From Carnegiea gigantea (lineage: Eukaryota > Streptophyta > Magnoliopsida > Caryophyllales > Cactaceae): a DNA stretch of 64,000 nucleotides. Positions within the stretch are counted from its first letter, which is position 1; each line of letters starts with the position of its first letter. The stretch lies in contig JAKOGI010000535.1 of assembly GCA_029747015.1 (NCBI GenBank), forward strand, positions 310,001 to 374,000, read 5' to 3'. Shown here one piece after another: positions 21,748-34,221 of this stretch. The notes below the pieces were generated by a model. That model worked only from the letters and a program-made list of their open reading frames with translations. It did not search any database and was not told the origin of the DNA. Position numbers and translations under genes: made by a program.

Positions 21748-22750
21748 TGTTGAGGATATACCCTCAAACTCCTAAGATCAACATAATGAGGAAATAATTA
21801 CACCCAAAGGATGCTCCTCTTGGATTTTATCCCAAATAATCAATAACATTGTGAGATTTTTGCCCAAGGTGATGCCCTAATGATATACTAATTACTTCTC
21901 ACAAAGTTCCTCCCCTGAAAGCTCTTAGCCACCATAGAAGAATTCTAAGGAAAGGACTCTAATCACCACTCTTAATTTAAGAGATATAGATGTAGAGATT
22001 TTAGAGAGAAGATGACATTTTCCCTTGCATTTCATAATTCAACTCAAACTGAGTATACATAGAGGTAATTGGGTCCATAAATAGCTAAAGTGAAGGGGAT
22101 TAGTTGTTACATTATAGGAACCAATATGGGGCTTCAAAAATATCCTTAAAAAAAAATTCAAATTGCTAAGATAATTACAGTCAAGATAAGCTGTATTTTT
22201 CTAAGGTTCATCCCCCACTTTCTAGGAAGTGTTTAGAAGGTTCTACTCTTCCAATGGTGGTCTCACCACTTGGAACATCTTCCTTTATGTGAGCAAAATC
22301 ACCTCATACTAATTAATCTCAAGGATTACAGCTGTATCCATCTAAATTAAGTCCAAATTCCAGATTGCTTTAAAATTAGAATTTTGTACATATTTTATAT
22401 ATTTGGCCATTTCTTCCAAATTTAAAATCTAATGCCATGTTTTAGTATATAAGGCTAAAATAGAAATCTTAGGCAATCAGTAAAATGTATGCTTGTGTCA
22501 ATTGGGCTTCATTAGGTAGGATATTAACTTAGTCCAATTTCACTAAGTTTACAGATAAAAACCTATAGGAGCTGAGGTTTTTATTACTTTAAAGAATTAA
22601 AATACAACCTAACTAAGGATTTCATTGCATTATTCTAAAGTTGATCCTAAGCTTCCCAATGAAGCAAGGATTCCCCTAATTGGGCATCATTTAGATAGTG
22701 AGAGGCCAAGTCAAACCTGAACGAAGTGCTGGAGTGGTGACCTTCTTAAC
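21748..22750 (-). repeat. Element X 5' LTR (right edge approximate)
   Basis: The LTR edge TGTTGAGGATATACCCTC is at 21748. Reading the minus strand, TATGTATAC near 22060 could serve as a TATA box some 300 bases from the LTR end. The other LTR is not in the window, so the outer end near 22750 is a guess based on where RT sequence begins. Confidence 0.55.
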
Positions 22751-22819
22751 CAAGGAAGGTTAGCTTGGACTTTGGTTTGGATAAGGGTGTAGCCAAGAGT
22801 TGGCTTGTAGCTTAGCATG

Positions 22820-23380
22820 CATTAGTTGGTGTATTTGCTAACCTAAATGGCAATACTAAAACTCAGAATACCCGTACTAGATTCTAAATATAGCCTTAGG
22901 AATATCCTCCCTTTGGGTCTTTAGTAGATGGTACCTTGATTCGAAATTAATCTTCAAAAACATCATTGCACCCCCTAGTTGATCAAATAAATCATCTATT
23001 CTTTGAAGTGGATATTGGTTTTTGATAGTTACTTCATTCAGCTTTTTGTATTCTATACACAACCTTAAGCTTCCATCCCTTTTTCTTTAAAAAGAGTGTT
23101 GGTGCTCCCCCACAGTGGTATGCTCAGTTGAATCAGTCCATTGTCCAATGGTTCCTAAAGTTGGACTTTTAGTTCTACCAATTCCACGGGCCACAGCTAA
23201 TAAGGGCCTTTAAATATAAATGTTGTAATTGGGACCATTGTAACCGCGACCAAGTCTGTAGTGAGTTCATTTTCTCTATCTGGAGATAATCCAATACCTC
23301 TCGAAACACCTTTGAAAATTCGTTAGCTTCGAGGATCTTCTCTAGCTTAGGCTCTTTTGGATAACTCAATTGCCACAAAG
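22820..23380 (-). pseudogene. pol: Gypsy reverse transcriptase fragment
   Basis: Minus strand, in order: FREVLDYL near 23300, ELTTDLVAVTMVP, MAPVEL-like [20 protein letters not shown], then after a one-base shift [19 protein letters not shown] and [15 protein letters not shown], ending at VLPFRLANTP. This is the N-terminal half of RT, up to the block before the YVDD motif, which is absent. Several stops occur. It is probably a separate gypsy remnant, since it lies beyond element X's 5' LTR. Confidence 0.8.
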
Positions 23381-24136
23381 GTACCCACGACACCTTTTTC
23401 TAAAGAGCTTATGTGCATGCATGACCTTTTATTAGATGCCAATCACCATGCATCTAGTCTTAGTGCCACGAACACAGTAAGTGTTCCTTTTCTTTCATCT
23501 TCCTTCTTGTTCTCCTCCAGTACAAATATCAATCTTTTTTTCATTTCTTTCTTTCTAACATGATCTAATAGAGGGTTCAGAGCCCTCTACGAAGTTTATG
23601 AGGGAACTAGGACCTTTAGGAGTTCAAATTTAGTCGGTGTTAGAGCATGCGAGGTTTGGTGCTTTTCACCCAACACTAAATGAGGAAATGAACTTAACTG
23701 ACTGTTGTGTTCCTTGTGATGTGGTTGAGAGATTGTGTGATACTACCAACACCTTTCACCTATTATTGAGGGAAATAACTATTAGGCCTTATGATTTTGC
23801 TATCCTAACGGGTCCTAGATTCACAGGGGAATCGTTAGTGTATCAAGAAGATTTTCATACCTATAGTAATCAACATTTTCATCTCTTTGGTCCTATCATG
23901 GAGTCAATAACTCATAAGCACCACATTATTATATATTCTGGTTGACTTGATCAATGATGATGAGAAGTGGGCACAACAGTCACCTGAGCAACAATCTTGC
24001 ATCATTTTAGCTCTTCTTCTCAGCATAATCATCTTTGCTGATCTTGGTAATCGCTATCATTTTCATTATTTAGTTAACCTAGTTGATATGAATAAACTGA
24101 GTAGACTGAGTAGCTTAAACTAGGGAGTTCCTACTA

Positions 24137-25225
24137 GACTTGTCAGTTCCGGTGGGCAGTCAAATATGGGTCAAGTGTATTTTGGGTTCTGGTAAAATAC
24201 AAGTGGGAGTATTTTGATTTTATGGGTTTCGAGTCAACCCAATGGGTTTGGAGTTCCTTTTTAGTGAGTTATTTCTGTGTTTGTCAAAATCAAAATCTTA
24301 GCATATTTATTACTTAACATCGTCTATATTTAATGAACAAGCACTGTAATTGTAATTTTTCAAAAGAATATCAAAAATATTCAAGCTTCTCAATATGATA
24401 TATGAACATCATGTATGGTTGGACAATGAGTCACATTTAGGTGGGTTAATCCATATTTTAAAATATTAATAATGGGTCTGATCATTCATGGGCCGATGCA
24501 GTTAAAGCATGTTAATGGATCGTATCGGTTTGATCCGTTTATAACCCACTTATTAATTCAATGTTTTATTAATTAATGTACCATTATCTAATTAGGTATG
24601 CTCTATTACTAGGTTAATCCTGATATGAATACAGGTTGGTCCATTACCCAACACTGACATTAAGTTTGAGACTAGCTAGAAAGAAGCCAAATGAAAGAAT
24701 ATTATAGATGCAGAAGCTATTACAATTATCTGTAACATTAAAATTTTAGATTGTTATACAATAATATTATTTAAATGTGATGAGACATATTCATTTTACT
24801 AATAATATAATGGTATGACTTGGGCATTTTTAATACTTGTCTAATTCTAAATTGATTTTCTTAAGACTAGATAGTTACTTCATACCCATTTTCTAGAATT
24901 AGTACATTTAAAAGTTGTATATGATGTTATTTTATGGGAATAAATTTGGGAAAGAACGATTACTATTTCTAAAAAAAGAGGTCAAATTCTAAAAATTATT
25001 TTCCTTAAGTGATTCATTATAATGAAAAACTACTATTTTGAGGGTAGAAAATTAAAGAAAAATTAAAGTTAAGCATATAATAGGGTTAAGCAGGTGCGTT
25101 TGGGTTCGGGTTGGGTTTGATTCAAAATTTTGCGGGTTTTTTGGGTTCGGTTTACTTCAAGTTCAGGTTAATAAAATCGTGTTCAAAACCCAAAATTTTC
25201 AGAAAGGTTCGAGTCCAATCAGTTT
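24137..25225. mobile_element. Insertion in the PMD gene, hAT-like sequence
   Basis: Splits the PMD reading between LSSLN-GVPT and the LICGICLGER block. The left end (CTTGTCAGTTCCGGTGGG) and a stretch near 24650 whose complement begins TTAATGTCAGTGTTGGGTAA look like imperfect inverted ends. Another GGGTTCGGGTTGGG-rich patch lies at 25095-25130. No transposase. The right edge may be at about 24665, with a second element following. Confidence 0.35.
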
Positions 25226-26129
25226 TTGCAAAGTCTAGTTCCTAAGTATTCCAACCTTATTTGTGGGATTTGCCTAGGGGAGCGAAAAACCAAGCAAAGT
25301 CATAGAAAGTCGCGCACAAATATACGCCTTGGGGGTTTATGGAGAGTTATTGAGGTAGTAAGCCTTTCCCTTTTTACTTTCCTTTTTCCCACTAATAGTC
25401 TCTCTCATTAGCTATTGTTATGCGACTTTGGTTTTATGAATACTTCATAGCTCTTTTGTTATGATCAAGAGCACCTGCAAGTTTACTTGCGATGGTCTTG
25501 TGGACCAAGCAAGATTAGATTCGGCCACAGTTCATGTCAAGAGATCTTCAGTGCCTTTGTGCAGCTATTAATTCCTTAAGATTGTGTGTTATCTTCCTTG
25601 AAATTAGCTGAACTCCAATGCCTTATTTTTCTAACTCTGATGCCTTTAGTAGACTAATTTTTGCCTGTAGAAGAATCATGTCCCAACTCCAAAAGTTGAG
25701 GCCACCTAATTTTGCACCCAATGGTGGGTCCTTATTGAAGGACCGTATAGGTTTGTCTAGTACTTAAGTGAGCGGGTTATTGCCCAAATTGCTAACAAGT
25801 GGCTTCCTTTTGTCCTTACAGATCCTTCTCGATCCATGTTTTATGTTAGTACTCTTACTCTTGATGACATGGCGGAGATGAAGATGGGAATTCATTCTGT
25901 AGATTGCGTTCGCCATCTTATCGATTATACTAACCATATTTAGCAAATCACGACCCACTTGGTATATATTTTCTATTCCCTACTTTTCCTTTCTTTTATT
26001 AGCATTTTTATGAAGCCGATGTTTAAATCTTTTTATAGGTAAGCAACTGATGCTTTTATATCAAGCCTAAATGTTCATGTGGTTATAGAAGTGGAGTAGC
26101 CTACATATGTAGATGTTCCATTAGTCTAA

Positions 26130-27328
26130 AACTAGAATGCCCTAAACTTCTGTTTCTTCTTACGTTGCTTACTTTGTTGCCATGGGTTAGGACGCAACCT
26201 CTTGACTGTTCTATCTTTTTTCAGTGTAATCGTCAACAATTTAGATTGCCAATGTGCCATTTCTGCTTTATGAGAAGGGCTTTTGTGAGCCTTTTCACTT
26301 TTCAACATCCTCAAACAGACGAGGTGATTCTTGCTCCTTTAAAATCTAAGTTGATTTTAGGGTGCCACTTACTTTTGTTACCTCTTCCTTTTTTATGAAA
26401 AGGCATTTGAAGATTACTCTAGGTCATGGAGGTCTTGTGCCCCTCATTCTGGAAGACATTCTTTTGTAAGAGCAAGATGTGCCAAAGTCTTCTCACGCAT
26501 GAGAAAGGAGTCCACATCCAAACTCTCCATTAGAGGGGGAACCACTTCTAGTTTACGACCTTGAAGATCATTATGCCGTGCATAGACAGATCTATTTGTT
26601 GGTTAGGGGTGTCCATGGATACCCTAACCCAAAAAAAAAAAAAAAAATTCTGTTGCGTTATTTTGAAGTAGGTCAGATTGATATATGTGGACACCTGTAA
26701 AATAGGTCTTAAAAGTTATGGAGACACTTTTAACATGCCTAGTCCACGTAGTGATATTTTTAAATTTTTTTGAATATAAAAAATATAACTATGATGCTCG
26801 AATTCTATAAAAAAGTATAAAATTAAATACACCAAAAAAATTCTACTAAGTTATTTGTACTTTTATTCATTTATCAGCATGTTCACTTCATTGCTTAATG
26901 TTGATTTGTTTTTGGGAGTTTTATTATTAGGTCCTGGTGATTTGTTTAATGCGTCCAATGGTTTTAGCAACTGGTTGGTAATTATAATATTCTGCGGCTC
27001 TAGCAAAATTTATATATCAAATTCAAAATATGAAAAATGACATAGCACAATCGCGTAGTAGACTGTTGCTTTTTTAGAGTAAAAAAGTAGGGGCATATTA
27101 TTATGGCATGTCATGTTCCACTGCTGTCGAAGTAAAAAAAGAACGTTTATAAAAATAATGCATGATGAAACATCTTATACAAAATAAACTATTATGATAT
27201 GTATCATATGATTTCGGTTTTTTAGATAGTGTATATTCGTGACGTCATTAATAGATGAAAATGCATATCCCAAATGTCTAGATCCGCCGTTGATGCCATG
27301 TCCACTTCTTTGGGGGAACTGTATGTAC
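26130..27328. other. Noncoding stretch with an A17-type tract and a possible DNA transposon
   Basis: No supported gene. From about 26605 (AGGGGTGTCCATGGATACCC) to about 27295 (complement GGCGGATCTAGACATTTGGG) the sequence looks like a plant transposon remnant, because both end phrases are common in dispersed plant repeats. The ends are not inverted repeats of each other. A run of A lies at about 26631-26648. Confidence 0.3.
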
Positions 27329-28226
27329 TAAGGCTTAGCAGGACTAGGTACTCAGTCCATTTTCATAGAACTGATCCTAGTCCCAGTCGGACTCGGGTCC
27401 AAGAAAATGGAACTGTCTCCGATCCTAATTAGAACTGAGTCTAGGAGTTTTGTAATCGATTTCAGGTCCATAACTTGATACCCAGTTCCTAAATTTTTCC
27501 TGTTTTGCTTTATTTCATTCCCTACAAATTTTAGACTTTTGGTTATGATTTTATGAGAGAACCAACACATCTAGCAAGCTATCTAGTTGATCGTTCAAAA
27601 TCGAATTTAATGGAGTGGAAGCTAAGCATGCACCTTGCATTGAATTCTAATTAGTTAGCTAATAAATAGCATTTTGTTTCATCCAAGCATAAAAAATACC
27701 ATCTTATCATAGTACTACACATTAACAAAAAGATTTAGTCATATCAATGTACAATTGGACATCATGGAGGCATCAAGATAACAACACCTTTTATCAATGA
27801 AGATCGTGAACTGAGGGATCGAGACATCAGGGTCGGATAGGGAGTCTTTGACTTGCTCCATGGGTACCCTGTTCGGACATTTTGTACTCCGTAAATTTAA
27901 AGTATATCAAGTTAGGGTACCAATGCCTTATAAACCACAGCATATGTTTGGCTAATATACCCATGTTGCTTACAGACTTACAGTTATGTTTATACAACTG
28001 ACATTTCTTTAAAAAATAAAATAGATTTGGACCGGGTGACTGAGTAGCGGGTCCAATTTTAATTCCAAGTTTTCAGGACCCTGCTCTAAACCCATTTGCA
28101 ACCTGTTCTAGGATTGTAGAACCAATTGTAGACCCAGTTCAACTAGATCGGTCCATGGACACGGCTTGTTCCAACAATTTCGGTTTCGGGTCCCAAATGG
28201 GGTACCTGGTTTTTTATTATGCGCTG
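27329..28226. mobile_element. hAT-like non-autonomous transposon, copy 1
   Basis: Same family as 38782-39488: shared blocks include GTCCATTTTCATAGAA, TTTATTTCATT, CATTAACAAAAAGATTTAGT and GGTACC-GGTTTTTT near the right end. It is flanked by GTATGTAC (27321-27328) and GTATGTTC (28227-28234), an 8-bp duplication with one mismatch, as made by hAT transposases. Terminal repeats are decayed. About 190 bases longer than copy 2. No transposase ORF. Confidence 0.6.
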
Positions 28227-28499
28227 GTATGTTCCCCATACTTTATAAGGTGACCCTTCTGCTAGAAGAGTGCATAATTATCCTCTGCACCATTCCTAGG
28301 CTCCTAGAAGCAATCCCTGAGTTGACTTTGGAATAAGTCGTGCTTCAATTAACTATGATTATGCCTCAGGCCATGTTGACTACTTCTTTAATAGAAGTAG
28401 TAGTGGGTTCCTGGATGATCAACAAGGGCAACCTATTAGGCCTAGGTATGATGCATTCACTATAATGTTGTAATCTAATTGTCCTCTTATGCAATGTCA

Positions 28500-28900
28500 A
28501 CTTCATAAAACTTTTACGCAAGCCTATTATGACTCTAATGTAAATTAGCCCCCATCCCCCCCTCCCCAAAAAAACAAAGACACAACAAGTACACGAGAGC
28601 TCTATGGTCCTAAGTAATAATTAAAGGATTTTATTAAATAACTTTCAAACCACAAATAACTGGAGTTGGCATTTGTTGGAAAAAGGAAAAAAACAACAGA
28701 AAGCTGCCCAGTGGCCTACCAGGGAGCCGGACTGGGTTCCCCGTTGGGCTAGCTTTGTCGAGCCAATCTTGGATATAGCATTTTGTGCAGTCTAATTCAG
28801 ACTCAACTTTCGACCGCAGTAGGGAACAAGATCTCATCCTATTCCTTAGTGAACAATTTCCTAAGTTCTACTTGGACTTGAATCAGCTATTTCGTATAAC
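28500..28900. other. Unassigned spacer
   Basis: No recognisable gene. Two 67-codon minus frames end near here and show no family motif. Confidence 0.4.
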
Positions 28901-28959
28901 TATATATTAAAGTCATCTGTTCTTTGAGTCTCATCAATTGGTAGAACAATCTTATAAGC

Positions 28960-30300
28960 ACCAAAATCACAATGCCTTTCCAAAAGGTTCTGACTTATTG
29001 GCTCCTTTCCCTTGACATCGCATGTAAGCATGAATTTAAGAGACTCGACTTGAGCAAGCTTCTTAGTCTACACCAAGTTAAGATATCTTAGTAGTTCCCT
29101 AGAGCCGTTGTTACTTTATGGGACCCTGAACTTCATGTCTTCTATTTTAAGAAGTGTTATAGGCTTCCCATTCTATTGCCCTCCTATTCTGCCATAGGTC
29201 TTAGAGATCTACCCTCTCAATATACTTGTATCTTAGGTATGAGTAAGAGGATATAGCCACTATACCCATGAAGAATGAGGTAGATTTTGTGCCTTTGATT
29301 TCTTATTTTCCAAAGGGGAGCAAGCATGCTCTTAAGGGTGTTTATAGACATCGGGCTACTCTTCTTTGTCTTTTCGAGGCCTTTCTATTTGTAGGTGGTT
29401 CTCCAAATACAAGAGTGGGCATGCTTTTGAGTGTAGTAGATAGGTCATGACCAAACACCAATGCCCCTCATCATTGACCATATGATGCCTGGGCCATATT
29501 CATCTCGACCCATAGTAGTTTTTCTAAGGGAGTCTTTACTATTATAGGTAGTTTTCGTGCCTAGTGAACCCAGGAACTCAGCTGGAATTGCTTTTGAATT
29601 AGACCTCTTTTAGACCAATTTTTCTATTCTATTTTTTCCTCTCTTCCTTTTTTTAAGGTCGTAGAAGCAGTCTAGTACCCATGAGACTGAATGAATTTTC
29701 TTCTTCTTTTTTTTCTTTTTTTTTTTTTGCTGTTTACATGTAGGTCTGGCCGTTAGAACATTTGAGATTGATTGAGGCTCTGAGGGATGTAAATACATAC
29801 CTAGCTGTACAATTCTACCAAAGAAGGAGATTGTTCAAGGATTAATATATGGCAACTTGATTGGCTTCTTGGAGAAGGATCCTCCTCTCTATTGGGTGTT
29901 TCGTTGGTGGAGCATACGAGTATTTATAACCAACGGGGGGGAAATGTTACTTGTGTTCATCTCACTGGCTTGTCCACGAGGACATATTGTTTACTTAGTC
30001 GAATACTAAGATAATTAGGATATAGCTAATCCCTTCTTACATTTGTTTCCATTGCCCCTAGGAGCTATAAGAGTGATCCTTCATACACTACATCTTGGGT
30101 GAACCACTTGCTTCATCGTCCCACCATTGCTATGTCATCTTTCACACAATCTACATATGTCTCTTAGCATTATCTACATTGGATGAGTGAATGTGACACT
30201 GTGGTGAAAAAGCTTCTTTATGCTAAAGAGAGTGCTACCAAGAACAAAATGCCTAAGTGTGACTAGTCCCTAACCATAAGAAAGAGAGCTAAAAATCATA
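28960..30300 (+). pseudogene. Antisense extra ORF beyond Tat-1 integrase
   Basis: Plus-strand reading, broken by stops, runs tail to tail with Tat-1. Blocks: LDLSKLLSLHQVKIS, AVVTLWDPELHVFYFKK near 29110, SYFPKGSKHALKGVYRHRA and LCLFEAFLFVGGSPNTRVG at 29268-29450, EHLRLIEALRDVNTYLAV near 29755 and LYWVFRWWS near 29880. The WDPE-x-HVF block and the general plan recall the DUF7745-type proteins found in plant retroelement extra ORFs; this is by eye. Extra ORFs, often antisense and 3' of integrase, are well described in the Tat lineage. A low-complexity T-rich run lies at 29700-29730. Confidence 0.45.
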
Positions 30301-30955
30301 CCCCCTAAAAGACAGCACCCTTAGTCTCGAAGGATAATAAGTAGAAGAAGGATTAGGAATTTAGCTTTGCCCCTTATTTTAGGATAAAGTTTTAATGCTT
30401 TTCATAGTGGTATGCTATTAGGTTTTTTTTTTAGTTTTATGCTTTCAAAATTTTGGATGGCAATAAAAGTATTATAATTTTGCTTTTATCACCATTATTG
30501 TAAGTTTTAAAATTGTTTAAAATGTTGTAATTGCATAACTATGTCCATCTTAGCAGCAGGCCTGATTCACCTTAAGGAAGCCTAGCCCGTGTTCTCTATG
30601 AACCCGACCTAGTTTCCTCCTAAAGACCTGTATATTTTTTGCGACTGGCCTGTTGAGGCTTTCTGTTTGGCTCTTGGAAGTTTCCTTAGCTCACTTCTCT
30701 TAGTTTTTGTCTTTCGTACGGATGGACATACAATTAATGACAGGCGAGTAGGCCAGGCCGCTAGGACTTCCTACATATCTGGAATAAGGAATCAGGCCTT
30801 TGTAGTACATTATGTATTATTGTTATTTATTTATTTATATTTTTTGGGCCTAATATGGGCCTTGTGAACTTATTATGGGTCCAACTGAAGAGAAAGCACA
30901 AAACTCCCTTTTTGCTTTTGAAGCCTGTTATGGGCTTTAAGGAAGAATCAAGTTA
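30301..30955. other. Spacer between the antisense ORF and Tat-1 integrase
   Basis: No gene recognised; stops in all frames at short spacing apart from a 66-codon plus frame without motifs at 30667-30867. Confidence 0.4.
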
Positions 30956-31960
30956 TTAGGCATAATTCTTCTTCAACTTATCAAGATTAATTACTGCTCC
31001 ACCTGGCAACATGGTTTTTATGATGTATGGGTCCAGCCAGTTGGGTTTGAACTTTTCCCTTGGGCCTTGTATCAGGGCCCTTATCTCTTTTATGACTAGG
31101 TCACCATCTTAAAGCCCTCTAAACTTCACTTTCTTATTAAAAACTCCTGAAATTCAGGCTTGGTAAATTTGGACATTATGCAATGCCCTTAGTTTCCTTT
31201 CATCTAGCATTACTAACTCTTCATATCGTGCCTTTACCGGCTATAACTTTGGGATCTTATTTTCTACAATTACCCTCAGTGAGGGCATTAGTATTTCAAT
31301 TGGAAATACCATTTCAACTCCCAGTTCTAAGGACTATGATGTTGCACTCGTTGAAGTGTGAATCGAAGTTTTATATCCCCATAGAGCAAATGGGAGTTTG
31401 TCAGACCAGTCTTTACAATTCTCATCCATTTTAATGATTAGTCTACGAATATTCTTATTAGCCACTTTAGCTACTCCACTTGCTTAGGGGCGATAAAGAG
31501 GCAACTTTTGATGCTAAATTTTATATCTTTTACTAGGGCTATCACCTTCTTTCTAGAATGCCTCCCTTGATCACTTATTAGTTCATGTGGGACACCGTAT
31601 CTGCATAGATGCTATTGATAAGGAGCTTAGCCACTTGCTTTGAAGTAATCTTGGGGTAAGAAGTTGCTTCTACCCATTTTGTGAAGTGATCTATTCTTAT
31701 AAGCGCACACTCATGTCCCCCCCCCCATCCCCTTGAGTGTAACCTTTATGATAATATCGATTCCCCAAACCAAAAAGGGCGAGGTGGAAGTGAGTGTCAG
31801 AGAAAGGAGGGAGGCTAATACTATAAGTTAGCATATAATTGGCTACTATAGTCTCTTGATCTCACATGTGCATAACAATTAGCTTCTATCATACACCAAT
31901 AACACCCCATCCTTTAGACCTTCTTGGCTAGCATTCAGTCATTCATGTGTGACCCTCATT
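30956..31960 (-). pseudogene. pol: Tat-1 integrase
   Basis: The C-terminal part is clear: LVIKEIRALIQGPREKFKPN, WLDPYIIKTMLPGGAV and NLDKLKKNY near 30960-31100, the Tat-type integrase tail. Upstream, ELGVEMVFPIEILMPSLRV matches the block that follows the catalytic core (GMEAVLPIEIEMPSLRV in relatives). The core between 31400 and 31900 is poorly readable, with many stops and a C10 run near 31715. The tail ends next to the antisense ORF region. Confidence 0.7.
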
Positions 31961-32269
31961 CTCCATCATAGACTTCTGTTATGATTTCTCATGCTTTCTC
32001 TTGTGTTACACAGAATAAGTTTATTCCTATATCTATCTTCTTATACAGCATGCCTTTATCCTCAAAATATTATAAAGCTAATAACACTAATGCTCATTAG
32101 GTATTAAGGGAGGACCCTAGCTAATATTCTTTCTTCGTCAGATACTGGTAGATGTTGTAACACTTTATGGTAAGATTAATATTGTACACTTTCATAATAT
32201 AGCAATAAGTTGGATTATTTCTTTGTTAAATTATACACGACACCAAATGGATGCCAATAGGAATATTGA

Positions 32270-33515
32270 TCATTGAAGCTAGCTTCGCTAGGGCATCAGC
32301 AAATTGGCTATCTTCGCAAGGGAGATAGGTACAAGTGATGTGAGTAAAGTTCTTTGTGAGGTCTACTAGCTGAGCTTTATATGGTGCGAACGCTTTAATT
32401 CTCACTTTCCATTTCCAACAGCAATACTTCCTAGTGTAGGTCCCGCTTCTGCGGGGTCTAGGGAGATCCAGATGTAGGCAGTCTTACTCTACAAACATCG
32501 CTACCCATAGAGAGGTTGATTTTAAGAGACCCACAAAATAAGATTTTGTGAAAACTTTTTCTAGAAGAATGATTTTGTAAAACATTTATGGAGGAAAACT
32601 AACGATAAGGAACAGGGAATGAGCTAAGAAGTATTAATACATTAGGTGATAGTAACTATGTAAACATAAGTACAACATAGCAGAGGAATGTACTTTACCT
32701 AAACAAACAGCGGTAGGTAAATAGTATCTCTTTTCATTTTACAAGATTTAATTAATTATCAAGAGTCTCCCTATACCTGCAAATTCTTTACTCCTATGTC
32801 TATGGCAGCTTGTAACACGATGATATGGGTTTCATACTATACCACATTGTTGGTAACCTCGAAGTTCAATTTGACTAAAATAAGGGTATATTCCTCTTCC
32901 AGCGACACTGAAAGAATGTCTACCGCAAATTCTTTTTGCTTTGAAGCCCATCGAAGTACATTATCCAAACTTCCGCCTCTACCGGAAGTACTTCCTGATT
33001 AGGGAAATAGAAAGTTACTTCCCTTTGATCTTTAGTTGATAAGTCTGCTAAGAAATCAGATAGTCTCTCCCCTCGATATACTCTTGTGGGATGTAATATA
33101 GAAGAAACTCTGATAGCGTTATTGTCCACCTCGTGACTATATCACTGGTTACTATAAGAAATATCATATTAGGTCTATTGGTGCTACCATATGTTTTATG
33201 GGGGTTAACATATAATGCCTAAGCTTCTCGATTATGCAAACTACGGCCAAAGAGGTTTTCTCTAGAGGTGTGTAGAGAAGTTTTACTCAAGTAGAAGATG
33301 GCTATTTTCTCCCCTTCTATATTCTAGCCTAGCATGGCTCCAAATGCCATGGTTGTTATTGTGAGATAGAGAATAAGGAAAATACTAGGTTGTAGAGGTA
33401 CCAGAACTGTTAGGTTAGATAAATACTCCTTAATCTTATCAAATGCCTCTTGGCAGTTCTGATCCCATTCTGGATTAACTCCTTTCTTTACTTTCTTTAA
33501 TATAGGCTCACACAT
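32270..33515 (-). pseudogene. pol: Tat-1 RNase H region
   Basis: From 33515: VNPEWDQNCQEAFDKIKEYL, LVPLQPSIF and MAFGAMLG, the tether and first RNase H block after RT. Then at 33129-32920: LSDFLADLSTKDQ and VWIMYFDGLQS, which resembles the start of the second, archaeal-type RNase H carried by Tat elements. The rest to 32270 has only short recognisable words. Stops and frameshifts throughout. Confidence 0.68.
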
Positions 33516-33549
33516 ATACTACTGTCACTGATGTATTATAGGTGACCTA

Positions 33550-34220
33550 TAAATCATCGTATTTCTTTTTTTGTCTTAGATGGCGGCATTTCCTACATTG
33601 CATTGATTTTTGAAGGTTAACCTTAGTTCCCCTAAGTTTGACCATTATCCTAGCAACTTTGCTAAAGTGACTCTAAATGTACACTTTTGCATGTTCAACC
33701 ACATATTGTATTTTCTAAGTCTGGTGAAGAACTTCTGAAGGGTAGTAACATGTCCATCTCTTTGCTTAGACGTTGTAACCATATCATCCACATATACTTC
33801 TACTTCCTTATGTATTAAATCATATAGCAAGCTAATAGCCATTCTTTGCTAGGTAGCCTCGGCATTCGAAGCAATAAGTCCCTAAGGAGTAATCAATATA
33901 GTCTTCTTCATATCCTTCACTACCATCTTGTCTTGATTATAACTTCTATACCCATCCATAAAGGAAATGAGAGCATGCCCAATAGTGGTATCAACTAAAA
34001 TATCTGTATGTGGTAATGGAAAGTTATCTATTGGACTGACCTTATTAAGATCACTAAAATCCACAGATATTCTTATTTTTCCATCTTTCTTTAGAACTGG
34101 TACAATATTTGCTACCTACTAAGGGTATTATGCAACCTTGATGAACCCTACATCTAATTGTTTATGCCCCTCTTGCTTTATTTTCAAGGCCTATTCTTGT
34201 TTCAGTTGCAAAGCTTTTAT
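33550..34220 (-). pseudogene. pol: Tat-1 reverse transcriptase
   Basis: From 34200 down: VGFIKVA, VANIVPVLKKDGKIRIS, VDFSDLNKVSPIDNFPLPH, LVDTTIGHALISFMDGYRSY, then a stop at 33882 and a short gap missing part of the MPFG block, then LLYDLIHKEVEVYVDDMVTT and LRKYNMWLNMQKCTF. The catalytic YVDDM is intact, although the domain is broken by stops on both sides. This is a good marker for the Tat lineage. Confidence 0.82.
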
Positions 34221-34221
34221 T

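Larger units (their letters stand above)
23637..28500 (+). pseudogene. Plant-mobile-domain (PMD) gene, broken and interrupted
   Basis: The first part (23637-24135) carries FGAFHPTL, TNTFHLLLREITIRPYDFAILTG and FADLGNRYHFHYLVNLVDM, matching the start of the PMD fold found in MAIN-like proteins and in transposon-borne ORFs. It resumes at about 25226 (LGGLWRVIE), then LWFYEYF, then WVLIEGPYRFV, IAQIANKWLPFVLTDPSRSM and LTLDDMAEMKMGIHSVDC. Possible introns with GT..AG ends lie at 25358-25411 and 25962-26038. A further coding-like piece (SARRVH, NYDYASGHVDYFFNRSSSG) lies at 28240-28450. Insertions separate the parts at 24137-25225, about 26605-27295 and 27329-28226. Stops are common. It could be a host-derived pseudogene or an antisense extra ORF carried by a Tat element. 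Confidence 0.5.

Noticed and set aside
26605..27295. LINE with poly(A) tail
   Set aside because: The A run is internal, no LINE RT or endonuclease is present, and the ends look more like DNA-transposon debris.
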